Shown here in pieces: positions 16,121-24,562 of a stretch of 64,000 nt of DNA. Numbering within the stretch: the first letter of the stretch is position 1; every line of letters begins with the position of its first letter. The DNA is taken from positions 62,001 through 126,000 of the forward strand of contig CBDATZ010000042.1 in the NCBI GenBank assembly GCA_965199845.1. The letters run 5' to 3'. The DNA is from Ilyomonas sp965199845. GTDB lineage: Bacteria; Bacteroidota; Bacteroidia; Chitinophagales; Chitinophagaceae. Made by a program: the position numbers and the translations under genes. The notes under the pieces are model-generated. The model did no database searches. It saw nothing but the letters and a program-made list of their open reading frames with translations, and was not told where the DNA came from.

Positions 16121-16268
16121 CAGGATAGAAGAAACAAGAGACAAGATTCAAGTTTCCAGTAACAAGTAACAAGAATACAAAATACAGAGATCAAGATACA
16201 AGGCACAAGAATAAAGAAACAAGATTCAAGGTTCAAGTAAGAAGACACAAGAATAAAAGTAAAGAAAT

Positions 16269-16353
16269 ACAATACAGTTATGTTACCAGCTTTTGATACT
16301 CCGGTTAATCGTTCCTTGCGACGCTCCGTTCAGGTTTCTGTTATCAATTGAAC
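16269..16353 (+). repeat. Dispersed intergenic repeat, copy A
   Basis: The stretch from AATACAGTTATGTTACCAGC through GATACTCCGGTTAATCG, TTCCTTGCGACGCTCCGTTC and CTGTTATCAATTGAAC is nearly identical over about 58 bases to 48940-48998. It matches copies D, E and F in reverse complement. It is the most complete forward copy in the window. Confidence 0.85.
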
Positions 16354-16369
16354 TTTGGAGCGAGTATAA

Positions 16370-16401
16370 AAAGAAAAAGTCTCCGGTTCTAAACCGGAGA
16401 C
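16370..16401 (-). terminator. Terminator downstream of fabI
   Basis: Stem GTCTCCGGTT (16379-16388) with AACCGGAGAC (16392-16401). Read on the minus strand it is followed by TTTTTCTTTTT, so it suits the minus-strand fabI transcript ending at 16520. Confidence 0.75.
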
Positions 16402-16519
16402 CTCATCAATATAAATTACTTTGAATTTAATTTTTAATTCTTGAAACTTGAACCTTGTATTTTAATTCTTGTATCTTGATTTCTGTATTTTGTATTCTTG
16501 AATCTTGATTCTTGTTACT

Positions 16520-17335
16520 TTACTTTTCCATTTGCTCCATCACGTCAATTGAAACGCCGGTAAAGCTAAAACCGCCATCATGAAACAGGTTTTGCATCGT
16601 TACCATTTTAGTTAAATCACTAAACAACGTAACACAATAGTTCGCACAATCTTCCGCGCTTGCATTGCCCAACGGACTCATCTTTTCAGCATAATTAATA
16701 AAGCCGTCAAAGCCTTTCACGCCGCTGCCGGCGGTCGTTCTTGTCGGCGATTGAGAAAGAGTATTGACGCGCACTTTATTCTTCTTTGCATAATGATAAC
16801 CAAAGCTTCTCGCAATACTTTCCAGCATTGATTTTGCGTCGGCCATTTCGTTATAATCCGGAAACACTCGCTGCGCCGCAATATACGTTAATGCCACAAC
16901 GCTTCCCCATCCGCTTATCGCATCCATCTGGTAACACAACTGCAATAAACGATGCAAGCTCATTGCCGAAATGTCCATGGTTTTATGTGTAAAATCGTAG
17001 TTCAATGTTGTGTACGAATTGCCTTTGCGCATGTTCATGCTCATGCCTACACTATGCAATATAAAATCAATCTGGCCACCAAAATGCTCCATACTTTTGG
17101 TAATCAGGTTTTTCATATCATCGTTACTCGTCACATCGGCAGGAATTACCGGCGCATTACCACAAGCTTCTGCCAGTTTATTTATTTCGCCCATGCGCAT
17201 GGCAATCGGAGCGTTGGTTAATACAATTTGAGCGCCTTCTTCATAACATTTCTGGGCTATTTTCCAAGCAATCGATTGGTCGTTCAGTGCGCCAAAAATG
17301 ATCCCTTTTTTCCCTTGTAATAAATTGTAAGCCAT
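16520..17335 (-). CDS. fabI: Enoyl-[acyl-carrier-protein] reductase, FabI type
   Basis: A 271-residue short-chain dehydrogenase-type enoyl-ACP reductase, the last step of each fatty-acid elongation cycle (NADH-dependent). The nucleotide-binding segment is KKGIIFGALNDQSIAWKIAQ near residues 9-28. The FabI catalytic pair is in DYNEMADAK (Tyr and Lys spaced as in the YxxMGxAK motif), followed by VRVNTLSQSPTRTTAGSGV. ATG 17335 (MAYNLLQGKKG) is preferred to the upstream start at 17392. recN follows upstream on the same strand, separated by a hairpin-forming repeat at 17380-17465. Confidence 0.94.
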   Translation of the reverse strand: MAYNLLQGKKGIIFGALNDQSIAWKIAQKCYEEGAQIVLTNAPIAMRMGEINKLAEACGNAPVIPADVTSNDDMKNLITKSMEHFGGQIDFILHSVGMSMNMRKGNSYTTLNYDFTHKTMDISAMSLHRLLQLCYQMDAISGWGSVVALTYIAAQRVFPDYNEMADAKSMLESIARSFGYHYAKKNKVRVNTLSQSPTRTTAGSGVKGFDGFINYAEKMSPLGNASAEDCANYCVTLFSDLTKMVTMQNLFHDGGFSFTGVSIDVMEQMEK

Positions 17336-17379
17336 GAGGAGTTGATTTGAGATTTTAAAACAAAGAAAAGGAATTTTAA

Positions 17380-17465
17380 ACCACAGAGGCAAGGAGATAT
17401 ATAGTTACACAGAGAGAATAATAAAATTCTTCGTGAATCTTTTTATTCTCTGTGCCTTCGTGATA
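17380..17465. repeat. CACAGAGGCA-type palindromic repeat
   Basis: CCACAGAGGCAAGGAG and ACACAGAGAGAATAATAAAA are followed by TTTTTATTCTCTGTG and CCTTCGTG, making a strong hairpin in the fabI-recN gap. The same vocabulary recurs at 29513-29555, 46244-46267 and 52062-52130. Confidence 0.75.
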
Positions 17466-17473
17466 CAAACAAA

Positions 17474-19129
17474 TCAATTCAACACCATCTCTCTTGCATT
17501 CTCCAGCGCTGCAGCCGTAGGCTTTTCACCACTCAGCATTTGTGCAACCGCTGTAATTCTTTCTTCCTGGGTTAATATACGGATGTTTGTTTTGATCGAA
17601 TTGTCTTTTATCTGTTTATACACAAAGAAATGCGCGTCTGCACGCCCTGCAATCTGCGGCTGATGTGTAATAGCAATCACCTGACGCTGTGAAGCTAAGC
17701 TCTTCATAATAATACCAACTTGTTTAGCCGCTTCGCCGGAAATGCCGGTATCTATTTCATCAAAAATCATAGTTGGCAAATCAATAGATTGGGCAACCAA
17801 TGATTTTATACAAAGCATCAAACGACTCAATTCGCCGCCGCTGGCTACTTTACGTAAAGGCTCAAAACGATTGCTGTTATTCGCATCGAAAAGAAATTCG
17901 ATATTATTATTTCCATAGATATGCAAAGGCGTTTCGGTTATCTGTACTTTCAAACGTGCATTTGGCATACCAACCTGCGTAAGCAAACGTGTAACTTCTT
18001 TAGCTAATGGTTCGGTTTGTTTCTGGCGCGCGTCATGTAATTTCTTAGCTAATTCCATCGCACTTTTAAATAAAGCACTTACTTCTTTTTCTTTATCAGC
18101 AATGGTTTCATCAATGTTCAAAACGGCTTGTAATTTCTGCTCTAATTCTTCCTGCAGTTGCAATAACTCATTCGTGTTTTGCAAGCCATGTTTCTTCAGC
18201 AATTTATAACCTAACGCAAGTCGTTCGTTTATCCATTCAATACGTGCCGCATCAAAGTTTACATTGTCGTTAATACTTTCCACTTCGTCTGCAATATCTT
18301 GTAATTCTATTTGAGCACTTTGTAAGCGTTGCACAAGCGTTGGAAGTTGTGTATGATAGGAATGATAATGCTGAAGCTGATTGGCTAATTGTTTTAATGT
18401 TGCTATAACCGGTTCTTCGCCTTCTTTTAAAGAATAATACGTTTTTGAAAGCGTTGTTTTTATTTCTTCGGCGTTGCTTAACAACTGCAATTCATTGTCA
18501 ATATCTTCAATTTCATTTTCTTTAAAACCAGCTTCATTCAGTTCGTTAAAAAGAAAATTATTAAAGTCGGATTCTTTGGTAAAACTATTTTTTTGCTGTA
18601 ACAAATCTTCCAGTTCGCGCTGTTGTTTTTGCCAGTTACGATACTCTTTTTGATAGGTAGCCAAGGTGTCTTCATTTTTAGCCAAAGCATCTAACACTTC
18701 GCGCTGAAAATCAGAATCGCCAAGTTCAAGTGTATCAAATTGTCTGTGTAAATCAACCAACAGAGAAGCCAGTTCTTTTAACTGGAATAAGGTTGCCGGC
18801 GTATCGTTAATAAAGCCTCTTGATTTTCCGCTGGGTAATATTTCGCGGCGTATTACCAGTTCATTATCGTTCTCTAATTCGTGCGTTTGCAAAAAGGCTT
18901 TTACATCGTGTTTATTATCAATAGCAAACGTGCCTTCTACAAAGCATTTTTTATCGGTAAACATTAAGGCAGCCGTATCGGCGCGCTCGCCCAGAATCAG
19001 GCTTAAAGCGCCCATCAAAATACTTTTACCCGCGCCGGTTTCGCCCGTAATAATATTAAGATTGTGAGAGAAATTGATTTCAATTTCATCTATGATTGCG
19101 TAGTTCTGAATATGTAAGCGTTGCAACAT
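17474..19129 (-). CDS. recN: DNA repair protein RecN
   Basis: A 551-residue SMC-like ATPase involved in double-strand break repair. Walker A is GETGAGKS (residues 29-36) after the typical start MLQRLHIQNYAIIDEIEI. A long central coiled-coil region (about 150-360) follows. The signature LRKVASGGELSRLMLCIKSL and Walker B TMIFDEIDTGISGEAA come next, then VIAITHQPQIAGRADAHFFV. The ATG at 19129 is chosen because the further 32 residues upstream have no RecN character. The stop lies 138 bases before the fabI start. Confidence 0.95.
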   Translation of the reverse strand: MLQRLHIQNYAIIDEIEINFSHNLNIITGETGAGKSILMGALSLILGERADTAALMFTDKKCFVEGTFAIDNKHDVKAFLQTHELENDNELVIRREILPSGKSRGFINDTPATLFQLKELASLLVDLHRQFDTLELGDSDFQREVLDALAKNEDTLATYQKEYRNWQKQQRELEDLLQQKNSFTKESDFNNFLFNELNEAGFKENEIEDIDNELQLLSNAEEIKTTLSKTYYSLKEGEEPVIATLKQLANQLQHYHSYHTQLPTLVQRLQSAQIELQDIADEVESINDNVNFDAARIEWINERLALGYKLLKKHGLQNTNELLQLQEELEQKLQAVLNIDETIADKEKEVSALFKSAMELAKKLHDARQKQTEPLAKEVTRLLTQVGMPNARLKVQITETPLHIYGNNNIEFLFDANNSNRFEPLRKVASGGELSRLMLCIKSLVAQSIDLPTMIFDEIDTGISGEAAKQVGIIMKSLASQRQVIAITHQPQIAGRADAHFFVYKQIKDNSIKTNIRILTQEERITAVAQMLSGEKPTAAALENAREMVLN

Positions 19130-19346
19130 AATTTGAAGGTGCAAATTACTGAAATGTGGCAACCAGAAAAAAAGATGAAACCGGATTAACAGGAATTTCA
19201 ACTCCGAATTTGAGGCAAACGGCAAAGTTTTTTATTTCAATATTTAAAACCAATAAATATTTTGCATCGTATTTTGTGTAAGAAATTGTTATCAATTTAT
19301 TAATTAATTGTTATCTCATTACTGACTTTCAAATTCTCTTTTTTCT

Positions 19347-20162
19347 ATGATTTATCCTGTTAAGGCAAACACTAAGTCAGCCGGTTCAATCCATATTAAT
19401 CCTCGCCTTCCCGCTGCTTTACCTGTAACGGTTAACAGCAAAAAGATAATAACCACTTTTTGTTCTATTACAGCAGTGTTGGTTGCTGCCAGCATATACG
19501 GCGATTATCTGCAGTTGCATTCTCCTGCTAACGATCATTTTGTTGCCAATTATATGGATATGTTTTACTTAGCGCACGAAAACAATTTACCCACACTCTA
19601 TTCTACATTCTTATTATTTGCCGCCGCGTTCCTCAACTTTCTCATTTTTTTCAGCACTTCATCTGCCAATCAAAAAAGCACAAAATGGTATTGGCTCGGT
19701 CTAAGTTGTATCTTCTTATTTCTTGGGCTTGATGAAACCCTTGGAATTCACGACCGGCTAAGTCATTTCAAAACCATAGATAGCTTTTCAAAAGACAGCG
19801 ATCTTTTGTATTATGTTTGGGTAGTTCCTTATGCAATAGCTGTTGTAGTTATTGGCTTATTGTTTCTGCGTTTTGTATTCAGCTTACCCGTCAACATCCG
19901 CAATCGTTTTATCATTGCCGGTGTTGTTTACGTTTCTGGTGCTATGGGGTTCGAGTTTGCCGAAAGTTATGTACATGTTCACAATAGCACGGCGGGCGTA
20001 AGCATCACAGAGCGCGTTTTATATAGCATAGAAGAAACAATGGAAATGATAGGTGTTATCATTTTTATTTATGCGCTTCTCGATTATATCAGTTTACTAA
20101 ATGTCAGGTTCAGCATTACGCAAACTGTTACTCATTCCGGCACTCCGCTTTCTAATTGTTGA
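19347..20162 (+). CDS. Multi-pass membrane protein of unknown function
   Basis: A 271-residue protein with about six predicted membrane segments (near residues 35-53, 83-102, 113-131, 153-178, 188-204, 230-250). Charged residues are unusually placed in or beside membrane helices: FLGLDETLGIHDRL, GFEFAESYVHVH and SIEETMEMIG. Such repeated acidic/histidine sets are what one sees in membrane metal-dependent hydrolases, but no named family was recognised and this is only a suggestion. It is divergent from recN across a 217-base AT-rich gap and has no obvious operon partner. Confidence 0.72.
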   Translation: MIYPVKANTKSAGSIHINPRLPAALPVTVNSKKIITTFCSITAVLVAASIYGDYLQLHSPANDHFVANYMDMFYLAHENNLPTLYSTFLLFAAAFLNFLIFFSTSSANQKSTKWYWLGLSCIFLFLGLDETLGIHDRLSHFKTIDSFSKDSDLLYYVWVVPYAIAVVVIGLLFLRFVFSLPVNIRNRFIIAGVVYVSGAMGFEFAESYVHVHNSTAGVSITERVLYSIEETMEMIGVIIFIYALLDYISLLNVRFSITQTVTHSGTPLSNC

Positions 20163-20443
20163 GGAGGCTTATAGGCACATTATTACAGCAATCCAAAAGC
20201 CCAACTAAAGAAGGTGCACGCATGTGATAAATCTCTTTTGTGCCTGAACTTTCCGACTACTTTTTTCTGTTACGGGGAAAAGTAATTCTGTGTAAACGAA
20301 GTTCTATTGTCATCTGTTAATCAATACGCAGGCTTACAAAAAGTAGCAAAAGAGTTCTGAAAAAGAAAAGTGACTATTGAAAAAAAATGCTTTTTATCGG
20401 CTGGCGTTGTTAGTCTTGCAGAAGAATTTAAAATAAGCAGCTA

Positions 20444-20746
20444 TTATTTCTGCACTTGCTTTCCTGCGTTTAAATATTGCTGCAAAGCGGCTACATAATT
20501 TTCAAACGCTTTAATGCCGGTTTTGGTGATTTTACAGCTTGTGTTTGGATAATTGTCTTTAAACTCTTTTGTTACATCAATATAACCCGCGTCTTTTAGC
20601 TTTTGTACTTGTACGCTCAGGTTGCCGGCTGTAGCGTTTGTTTTCTCTTTAATAAAAGTAAATTCAGCTTCTTTTACGCTGATGAGTAAACTCATTATAG
20701 CGAGCCGTAACTGCGAGTGTAATATGGGATCGAGTTCGTTAAACAT
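20444..20746 (-). CDS. Small winged-helix transcriptional regulator
   Basis: A 100-residue protein resembling the HTH_34 winged-helix group: SQLRLAIMSLLISVKEAEFTFIKEKTNATAGNLSVQVQKLKDAGYIDVTKEF is the helix-turn-helix, and the wing (NTSCKITKTGIKAFENYVAAL) follows. Its start overlaps the end of the upstream membrane-protein gene by 8 bases, so the two are translationally coupled and probably act together. The upstream gap 20163-20443 (281 bases) holds nothing I can identify. Confidence 0.82.
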   Translation of the reverse strand: MFNELDPILHSQLRLAIMSLLISVKEAEFTFIKEKTNATAGNLSVQVQKLKDAGYIDVTKEFKDNYPNTSCKITKTGIKAFENYVAALQQYLNAGKQVQK

Positions 20747-21368
20747 GCTGTTGTTTCTTTGCTTTCTGATACCTGCTTTGTAAAATCAATCCCGGAATAA
20801 ACCATGCTAATAAAGCGGCTCCTGCAATCAGCAACATAGTGTAAGGATAACTCACATACACACTAACAATAGCAAATATCCAACAGGCAACGCCACCGAT
20901 TACCATAGGTGTGAATCTGCGTGCAAAACCGGTTGCAAATGTTGGAAAGCCATAGATAATAAGATAAAGCGTATCTGCTTTTATAGAATCGTACGTAATG
21001 TTTTTACCGGGTTGCAAAATGGTACTTATATAAAAGCTTAACAGGAACATAACGATACCAAAGGCAATCCAGATTCCACTCAATGTATCATCGTGGTACG
21101 TTTTGTATTTTTTCTTTTTAGTTTCCCTGATGGAAATAATGATTTGCGGAATCACGGCAAAAAAAGTAAGAAACCAAACATATTCTGCCCAGGGAATATT
21201 ATAAAATGCAGAAGCAAACTGAACCAAAGCGCAAAAGGTTACAATGCTTCCCCACATAAGCGCGCTGATGCCTGTTTCAATAAAATCGCATTTGGCTTTG
21301 CGTATCGTTTCGACTATTAACTGAAGACTTTCTTCTTCACTAAAAAACACTTCTTCCTGTTCTATCAT
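20739..21368 (-). CDS. Integral membrane protein paired with a winged-helix regulator
   Basis: A 209-residue protein. A soluble N-terminus (about 35 residues) precedes roughly five membrane segments (near 36-57, 63-80, 100-118, 133-150, 160-200), and the C-terminus is basic (LQSRYQKAKKQQHV). No family was recognised. It overlaps the winged-helix regulator gene by 8 bases. Such pairs of a small regulator with a membrane protein are common in Bacteroidota, where the membrane protein may control the regulator; that is inference only. Confidence 0.75.
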   Translation of the reverse strand: MIEQEEVFFSEEESLQLIVETIRKAKCDFIETGISALMWGSIVTFCALVQFASAFYNIPWAEYVWFLTFFAVIPQIIISIRETKKKKYKTYHDDTLSGIWIAFGIVMFLLSFYISTILQPGKNITYDSIKADTLYLIIYGFPTFATGFARRFTPMVIGGVACWIFAIVSVYVSYPYTMLLIAGAALLAWFIPGLILQSRYQKAKKQQHV

Positions 21369-21390
21369 ACAAGTGATTTTATCACAAGGT

Positions 21391-21421
21391 AAAGACAGCA
21401 GATTTTACTCCTGCTGTCTTT
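21391..21421. terminator. Hairpin terminator
   Basis: Arms AAAGACAGCAG (21391-21401) and CTGCTGTCTTT (21411-21421), 9-base loop. It lies 18 bases beyond the stop of the minus-strand gene ending at 21439 and before the start of the next minus-strand gene. Confidence 0.75.
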
Positions 21422-21438
21422 TATTTTCCCTGATTTTT

Positions 21439-22065
21439 TTATTGACATTGTGCTAACATCTCGTCGGCTTTTTCTGCGCCCCAGGTTGGATACAATGGCT
21501 TCTTTTCTTCTGTTTTATATAAATCTACCGCCTTTTGAAAAATGGGTTTTGCTTTGTCTTTGCCGCCACCAAACTGTTCCGGTGTGTTAAACACGCTCAT
21601 GCCTTGCAAATAATATAAACGCGGATTGTTTGGATCCATTGCCATGCCTTTTTGTAAGGCTGTGGCAGCTTCGGTTCCATACGTTTGCCAGCGTTCCTGT
21701 GGATTAACCATCATTTGTTGCACAGCAGCCATATCGCGCAGCGCAAAAAATTCAGAATTGCTGTTGATGGCTTCGCCTTTTGCGATAATTGTTTTTGTTT
21801 CTTCAGCCAGCTTGTCTTTGTCAACTGTATTGTCAACCCATCCAATACGAATTTTTGATAAAGCTGCCCAATAATAAGGAAGCCACTGTGTTTTTTCAGC
21901 ATCGCCAACGCGCTCAAAAGCGGCTGATGCCGTGTTGTAATCTGACGCTGTTTTTGAAGAATCAAGCATGGCTAAATTTTTCTGCATGGCGGCTGCGTAT
22001 TTGTCTGACTGTGAAAAGGCGGCAACGCTTACCAGCATTGCGATTGAAAGAATGAACTGTTTCAT
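21439..22065 (-). CDS. Periplasmic tetratricopeptide-like protein
   Basis: A 208-residue exported protein: signal peptide MKQFILSIAMLVSVAAFS, then helical repeats resembling TPRs (TASDYNTASAAFERVG, EFFALRDMAAVQQMM, ATALQKGMAMDPNNPRLYYLQGMSVF, AKPIFQKAVDLYK). The AMDPNNPRLYYLQGM segment is TPR-like. It may serve as an envelope scaffold; no specific role is visible. A hairpin terminator follows at 21391-21421. Confidence 0.78.
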   Translation of the reverse strand: MKQFILSIAMLVSVAAFSQSDKYAAAMQKNLAMLDSSKTASDYNTASAAFERVGDAEKTQWLPYYWAALSKIRIGWVDNTVDKDKLAEETKTIIAKGEAINSNSEFFALRDMAAVQQMMVNPQERWQTYGTEAATALQKGMAMDPNNPRLYYLQGMSVFNTPEQFGGGKDKAKPIFQKAVDLYKTEEKKPLYPTWGAEKADEMLAQCQ

Positions 22066-22079
22066 ATTTGTTGTATTAA

Positions 22080-22190
22080 GTAGTGTGTATTAAGTATTAT
22101 GTAGTAAGTAATAAGTATTTTGTATTGAGTAGTAAGTATTTTGTTGTGATTTTGTCTTGATACTTATTACTTACTACTCAATACAATTTC
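22080..22190. repeat. Inverted AGTAAGTAATAAGTA word array
   Basis: Copies of GTAGTAAGTAATAAGTATT and TTGTATTGAGTAGTAAGTA face GATACTTATTACTTACTACT and CAATACAA, forming a long imperfect hairpin between the TonB-dependent receptor stop and the start of the TPR-like gene. Confidence 0.7.
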
Positions 22191-22191
22191 T

Positions 22192-24441
22192 CTAAAGATT
22201 TCCATTAATTGCGTCCTGCGATCTGTCTATTCCCCAGCTAAAAAATGCGCCAATAAAAAAGAAACGTTTTGCCGGTGGTGTTATCGGTTCTTTATACATG
22301 CCATTGTACGAATAGTTGTAATTGTAAACAAGATTATAACCCAATACGTTGGTAACGCTGGCAAATAAAACGGTGTTTGTTTTTGCGTTTGTTTTACCAA
22401 CAGAAGGCACATAATAAGCACTTAACCCAAGCGTATTATACGCCTTTGTTTTTCCCTGGTCGGCAAGAAAATATTTGTTGTTTATATAATCGTATTGCAG
22501 GTTGTAATACGGTCTTCCGGTAGCAAAACTATATGTACCGCTGAAACCCAATTTCCACTTCATGATAAAGCGTTTTACAACCAAAGATGCGGTGTGATTG
22601 GCTGCGAAATTCGGCTGTAATTGTTCCGGGTAATTCAAGTAATCGCGCTTGGTATCTAAGTAAGAATAACTAATCCAGTAATCTAAGTTTTTAAAGCTTT
22701 TTTTATCTCTGAAAAACAATTCTATACCACGTGCATAACCTTTTCCATCGTTGTTGAAACTGTTATAATACAGATTAACAGGAATTGTTTTTACAAGGTC
22801 ATTATATTTCTTGTAATACGCTTCAATACGAAAGATTCTATCGTTGCTAAGCTTTTGATAATTGACAATATAATGCGTGGCTCTTGTATAACCTAAGTTG
22901 CGTGTGTAAAACAGCTGGCTGTTCTCCGGCTTCTGGTAAAAAATGCCGTAAGCTGCCGATACCGATGCGTCTTTTCCAACCTTGTAAGCCAATGAAACAC
23001 GCGGTGCCAGGTTTACTTTATCAATAACAGACGAATGCTCGAAACGTGCGCCCAGCTTGGCTGCCAGGTTGTTGGTAAGATATAAATCTGTTTCGGCAAA
23101 TAAAGCTTCATAATTATCTTTTAATTTGTATGATGAATCGAAGAACTTCGATTGACTCATTGAATTCCAGTATTCGCCACCAAAACGAATTGCGTTTAAG
23201 CCGGATAATTTTTTATCAAATACAGCTTTGATTTGTGCTAAATTATCAATTCTTTCCCCTGTAAAATTTTTATAGTATAACCATTGTTTTGCCTGGTCAA
23301 AATATTGCGGTTCGTTACTTTGATTTTGCAGTTGTTGAGTCAGGTTATCTTTATTTGTGCTAAAGCCACTTCCGATATTCATTTTCCAGCCGTTACCTAA
23401 ATTTTCACGCCAGCTAAGATTGTTATACCAGTTGATGTTTTTAATGCGAAATGCATCTTTTAACGGCGTGCTGTCTATATCCGGACGGCGCAAACCCAGG
23501 TTGCTCGAACCAAAAGTTGTGTAGTATTTTATCATACCACCACTTTTTGTTTTGATACGAAAATTGGCATCGCCATTATGCAGTTCCGGCATCTTAAAAA
23601 AGTCGGGCGTTTGTTTAATCAGGTTGAAGTAAGCAATCAGGTTTGTATAGCCATAATTCACGCCCCAGGAAGCATCTTTCTTTTTATTTAAATACTGAAT
23701 ACCAGCACCGACAAACAGTGGTGAAACAGATGCGTTAGAAGCTGTTTTTTCAGGCAAATCAATGGACTCTAAAATGACAGCAGAAGATAAAGCTTGTCCA
23801 TATAAAGCAGAATATCCGCCGGTACTGAACACGGTTCCTTTAAATAAAAATGGCAGAAAGCGGCCACGGCTGGCAATATCTGGAACGCTTGCGAAATAAG
23901 GATTGTTTACAAGCGTTCCGTCAATAAATTGCTTGGTTTCGTAACCCGCGCCGCCGCGAACAAACAAACCTTCCTGCTCGCCAACCTGTTGCGCACCGGG
24001 AAGTGTTTTTATCGCCGAAGTAATATCTGCGTTTCCACCACCAACTGTTGCCACATCAATAGACGTTAAAACGGTAACAGCGCGTTTGCTATCGCCGGCG
24101 GCAAAAGAACCTGCAGTAACGGTTACCGCTTTCAATTCGTTGATTTCTTCCTTTATAGAAAAGTTCATTACGATAGGTTCACTGCCGATTGTTATGGTTT
24201 GGTCAACGGCTTTAAAACCAACTGCAGAAGCCGTTAAAACATGCGCGCCGGTTTCGGTTGTTGTAAACGAATAATTGCCGCTCGAATCTGATGTAGCGCC
24301 ATCATAAGTATCTTTTAAAGTAAGGCTTGCACCAATCACTTTTTTGCCACGCGCATCTTTTATCATTCCCGAAATTTTTACCTGCGCTTGTACAGACAAA
24401 GCGGTGAAAAAAAGAAGCGATATTAATAGGAGAGGTCTCAT
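22192..24441 (-). CDS. TonB-dependent receptor
   Basis: A 749-residue outer-membrane receptor. It has a signal peptide (MRPLLLISLLFFTALSVQAQ), a carboxypeptidase-regulatory-like domain (about 21-100, VKISGMIKDARGKKVIGASLTLKDT), a plug domain (about 110-230, including GAQQVGEQEGLFVRGGAGYETKQFIDG) and a 22-strand barrel ending in an aromatic residue pattern (KRFFFIGAFFSWGIDRS). It is not next to a susD gene, so it looks like a stand-alone receptor for an unknown ligand. Energy should come from the TonB/ExbBD system at 31316-35331. The start at 24441 is chosen because the signal peptide begins there. Confidence 0.92.
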   Translation of the reverse strand: MRPLLLISLLFFTALSVQAQVKISGMIKDARGKKVIGASLTLKDTYDGATSDSSGNYSFTTTETGAHVLTASAVGFKAVDQTITIGSEPIVMNFSIKEEINELKAVTVTAGSFAAGDSKRAVTVLTSIDVATVGGGNADITSAIKTLPGAQQVGEQEGLFVRGGAGYETKQFIDGTLVNNPYFASVPDIASRGRFLPFLFKGTVFSTGGYSALYGQALSSAVILESIDLPEKTASNASVSPLFVGAGIQYLNKKKDASWGVNYGYTNLIAYFNLIKQTPDFFKMPELHNGDANFRIKTKSGGMIKYYTTFGSSNLGLRRPDIDSTPLKDAFRIKNINWYNNLSWRENLGNGWKMNIGSGFSTNKDNLTQQLQNQSNEPQYFDQAKQWLYYKNFTGERIDNLAQIKAVFDKKLSGLNAIRFGGEYWNSMSQSKFFDSSYKLKDNYEALFAETDLYLTNNLAAKLGARFEHSSVIDKVNLAPRVSLAYKVGKDASVSAAYGIFYQKPENSQLFYTRNLGYTRATHYIVNYQKLSNDRIFRIEAYYKKYNDLVKTIPVNLYYNSFNNDGKGYARGIELFFRDKKSFKNLDYWISYSYLDTKRDYLNYPEQLQPNFAANHTASLVVKRFIMKWKLGFSGTYSFATGRPYYNLQYDYINNKYFLADQGKTKAYNTLGLSAYYVPSVGKTNAKTNTVLFASVTNVLGYNLVYNYNYSYNGMYKEPITPPAKRFFFIGAFFSWGIDRSQDAINGNL

Positions 24442-24562
24442 AAAATCAATTTGATAATGCAAACGTAGAGTAGTTTATAATATAAACCAAATTATTTTAT
24501 AAATATTTTATGAATGACAAATGATGTGCTGATATAGAAGAATCGTAAAGGAGTGATTAGGT

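Larger units (their letters stand above)
16128..16518. repeat. Long inverted CAAGATACAAGA word array enclosing repeat A and a terminator
   Basis: The left arm (about 16128-16250) is made of words such as CAAGATTCAAG, TAACAAGAATACAAAATACA and ATCAAGATACAAGG. The right arm (16433-16518) is the approximate reverse complement in the same word order (TTGAAACTTGAACCTTG, TCTTGTATCTTGAT, TGTATTTTGTATTCTTG). The spacer of about 180 bases holds a copy of the dispersed repeat family (16269-16353) and a hairpin terminator (16379-16401). No gene is seen in this 411-base gap between holA and fabI. Confidence 0.7.
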
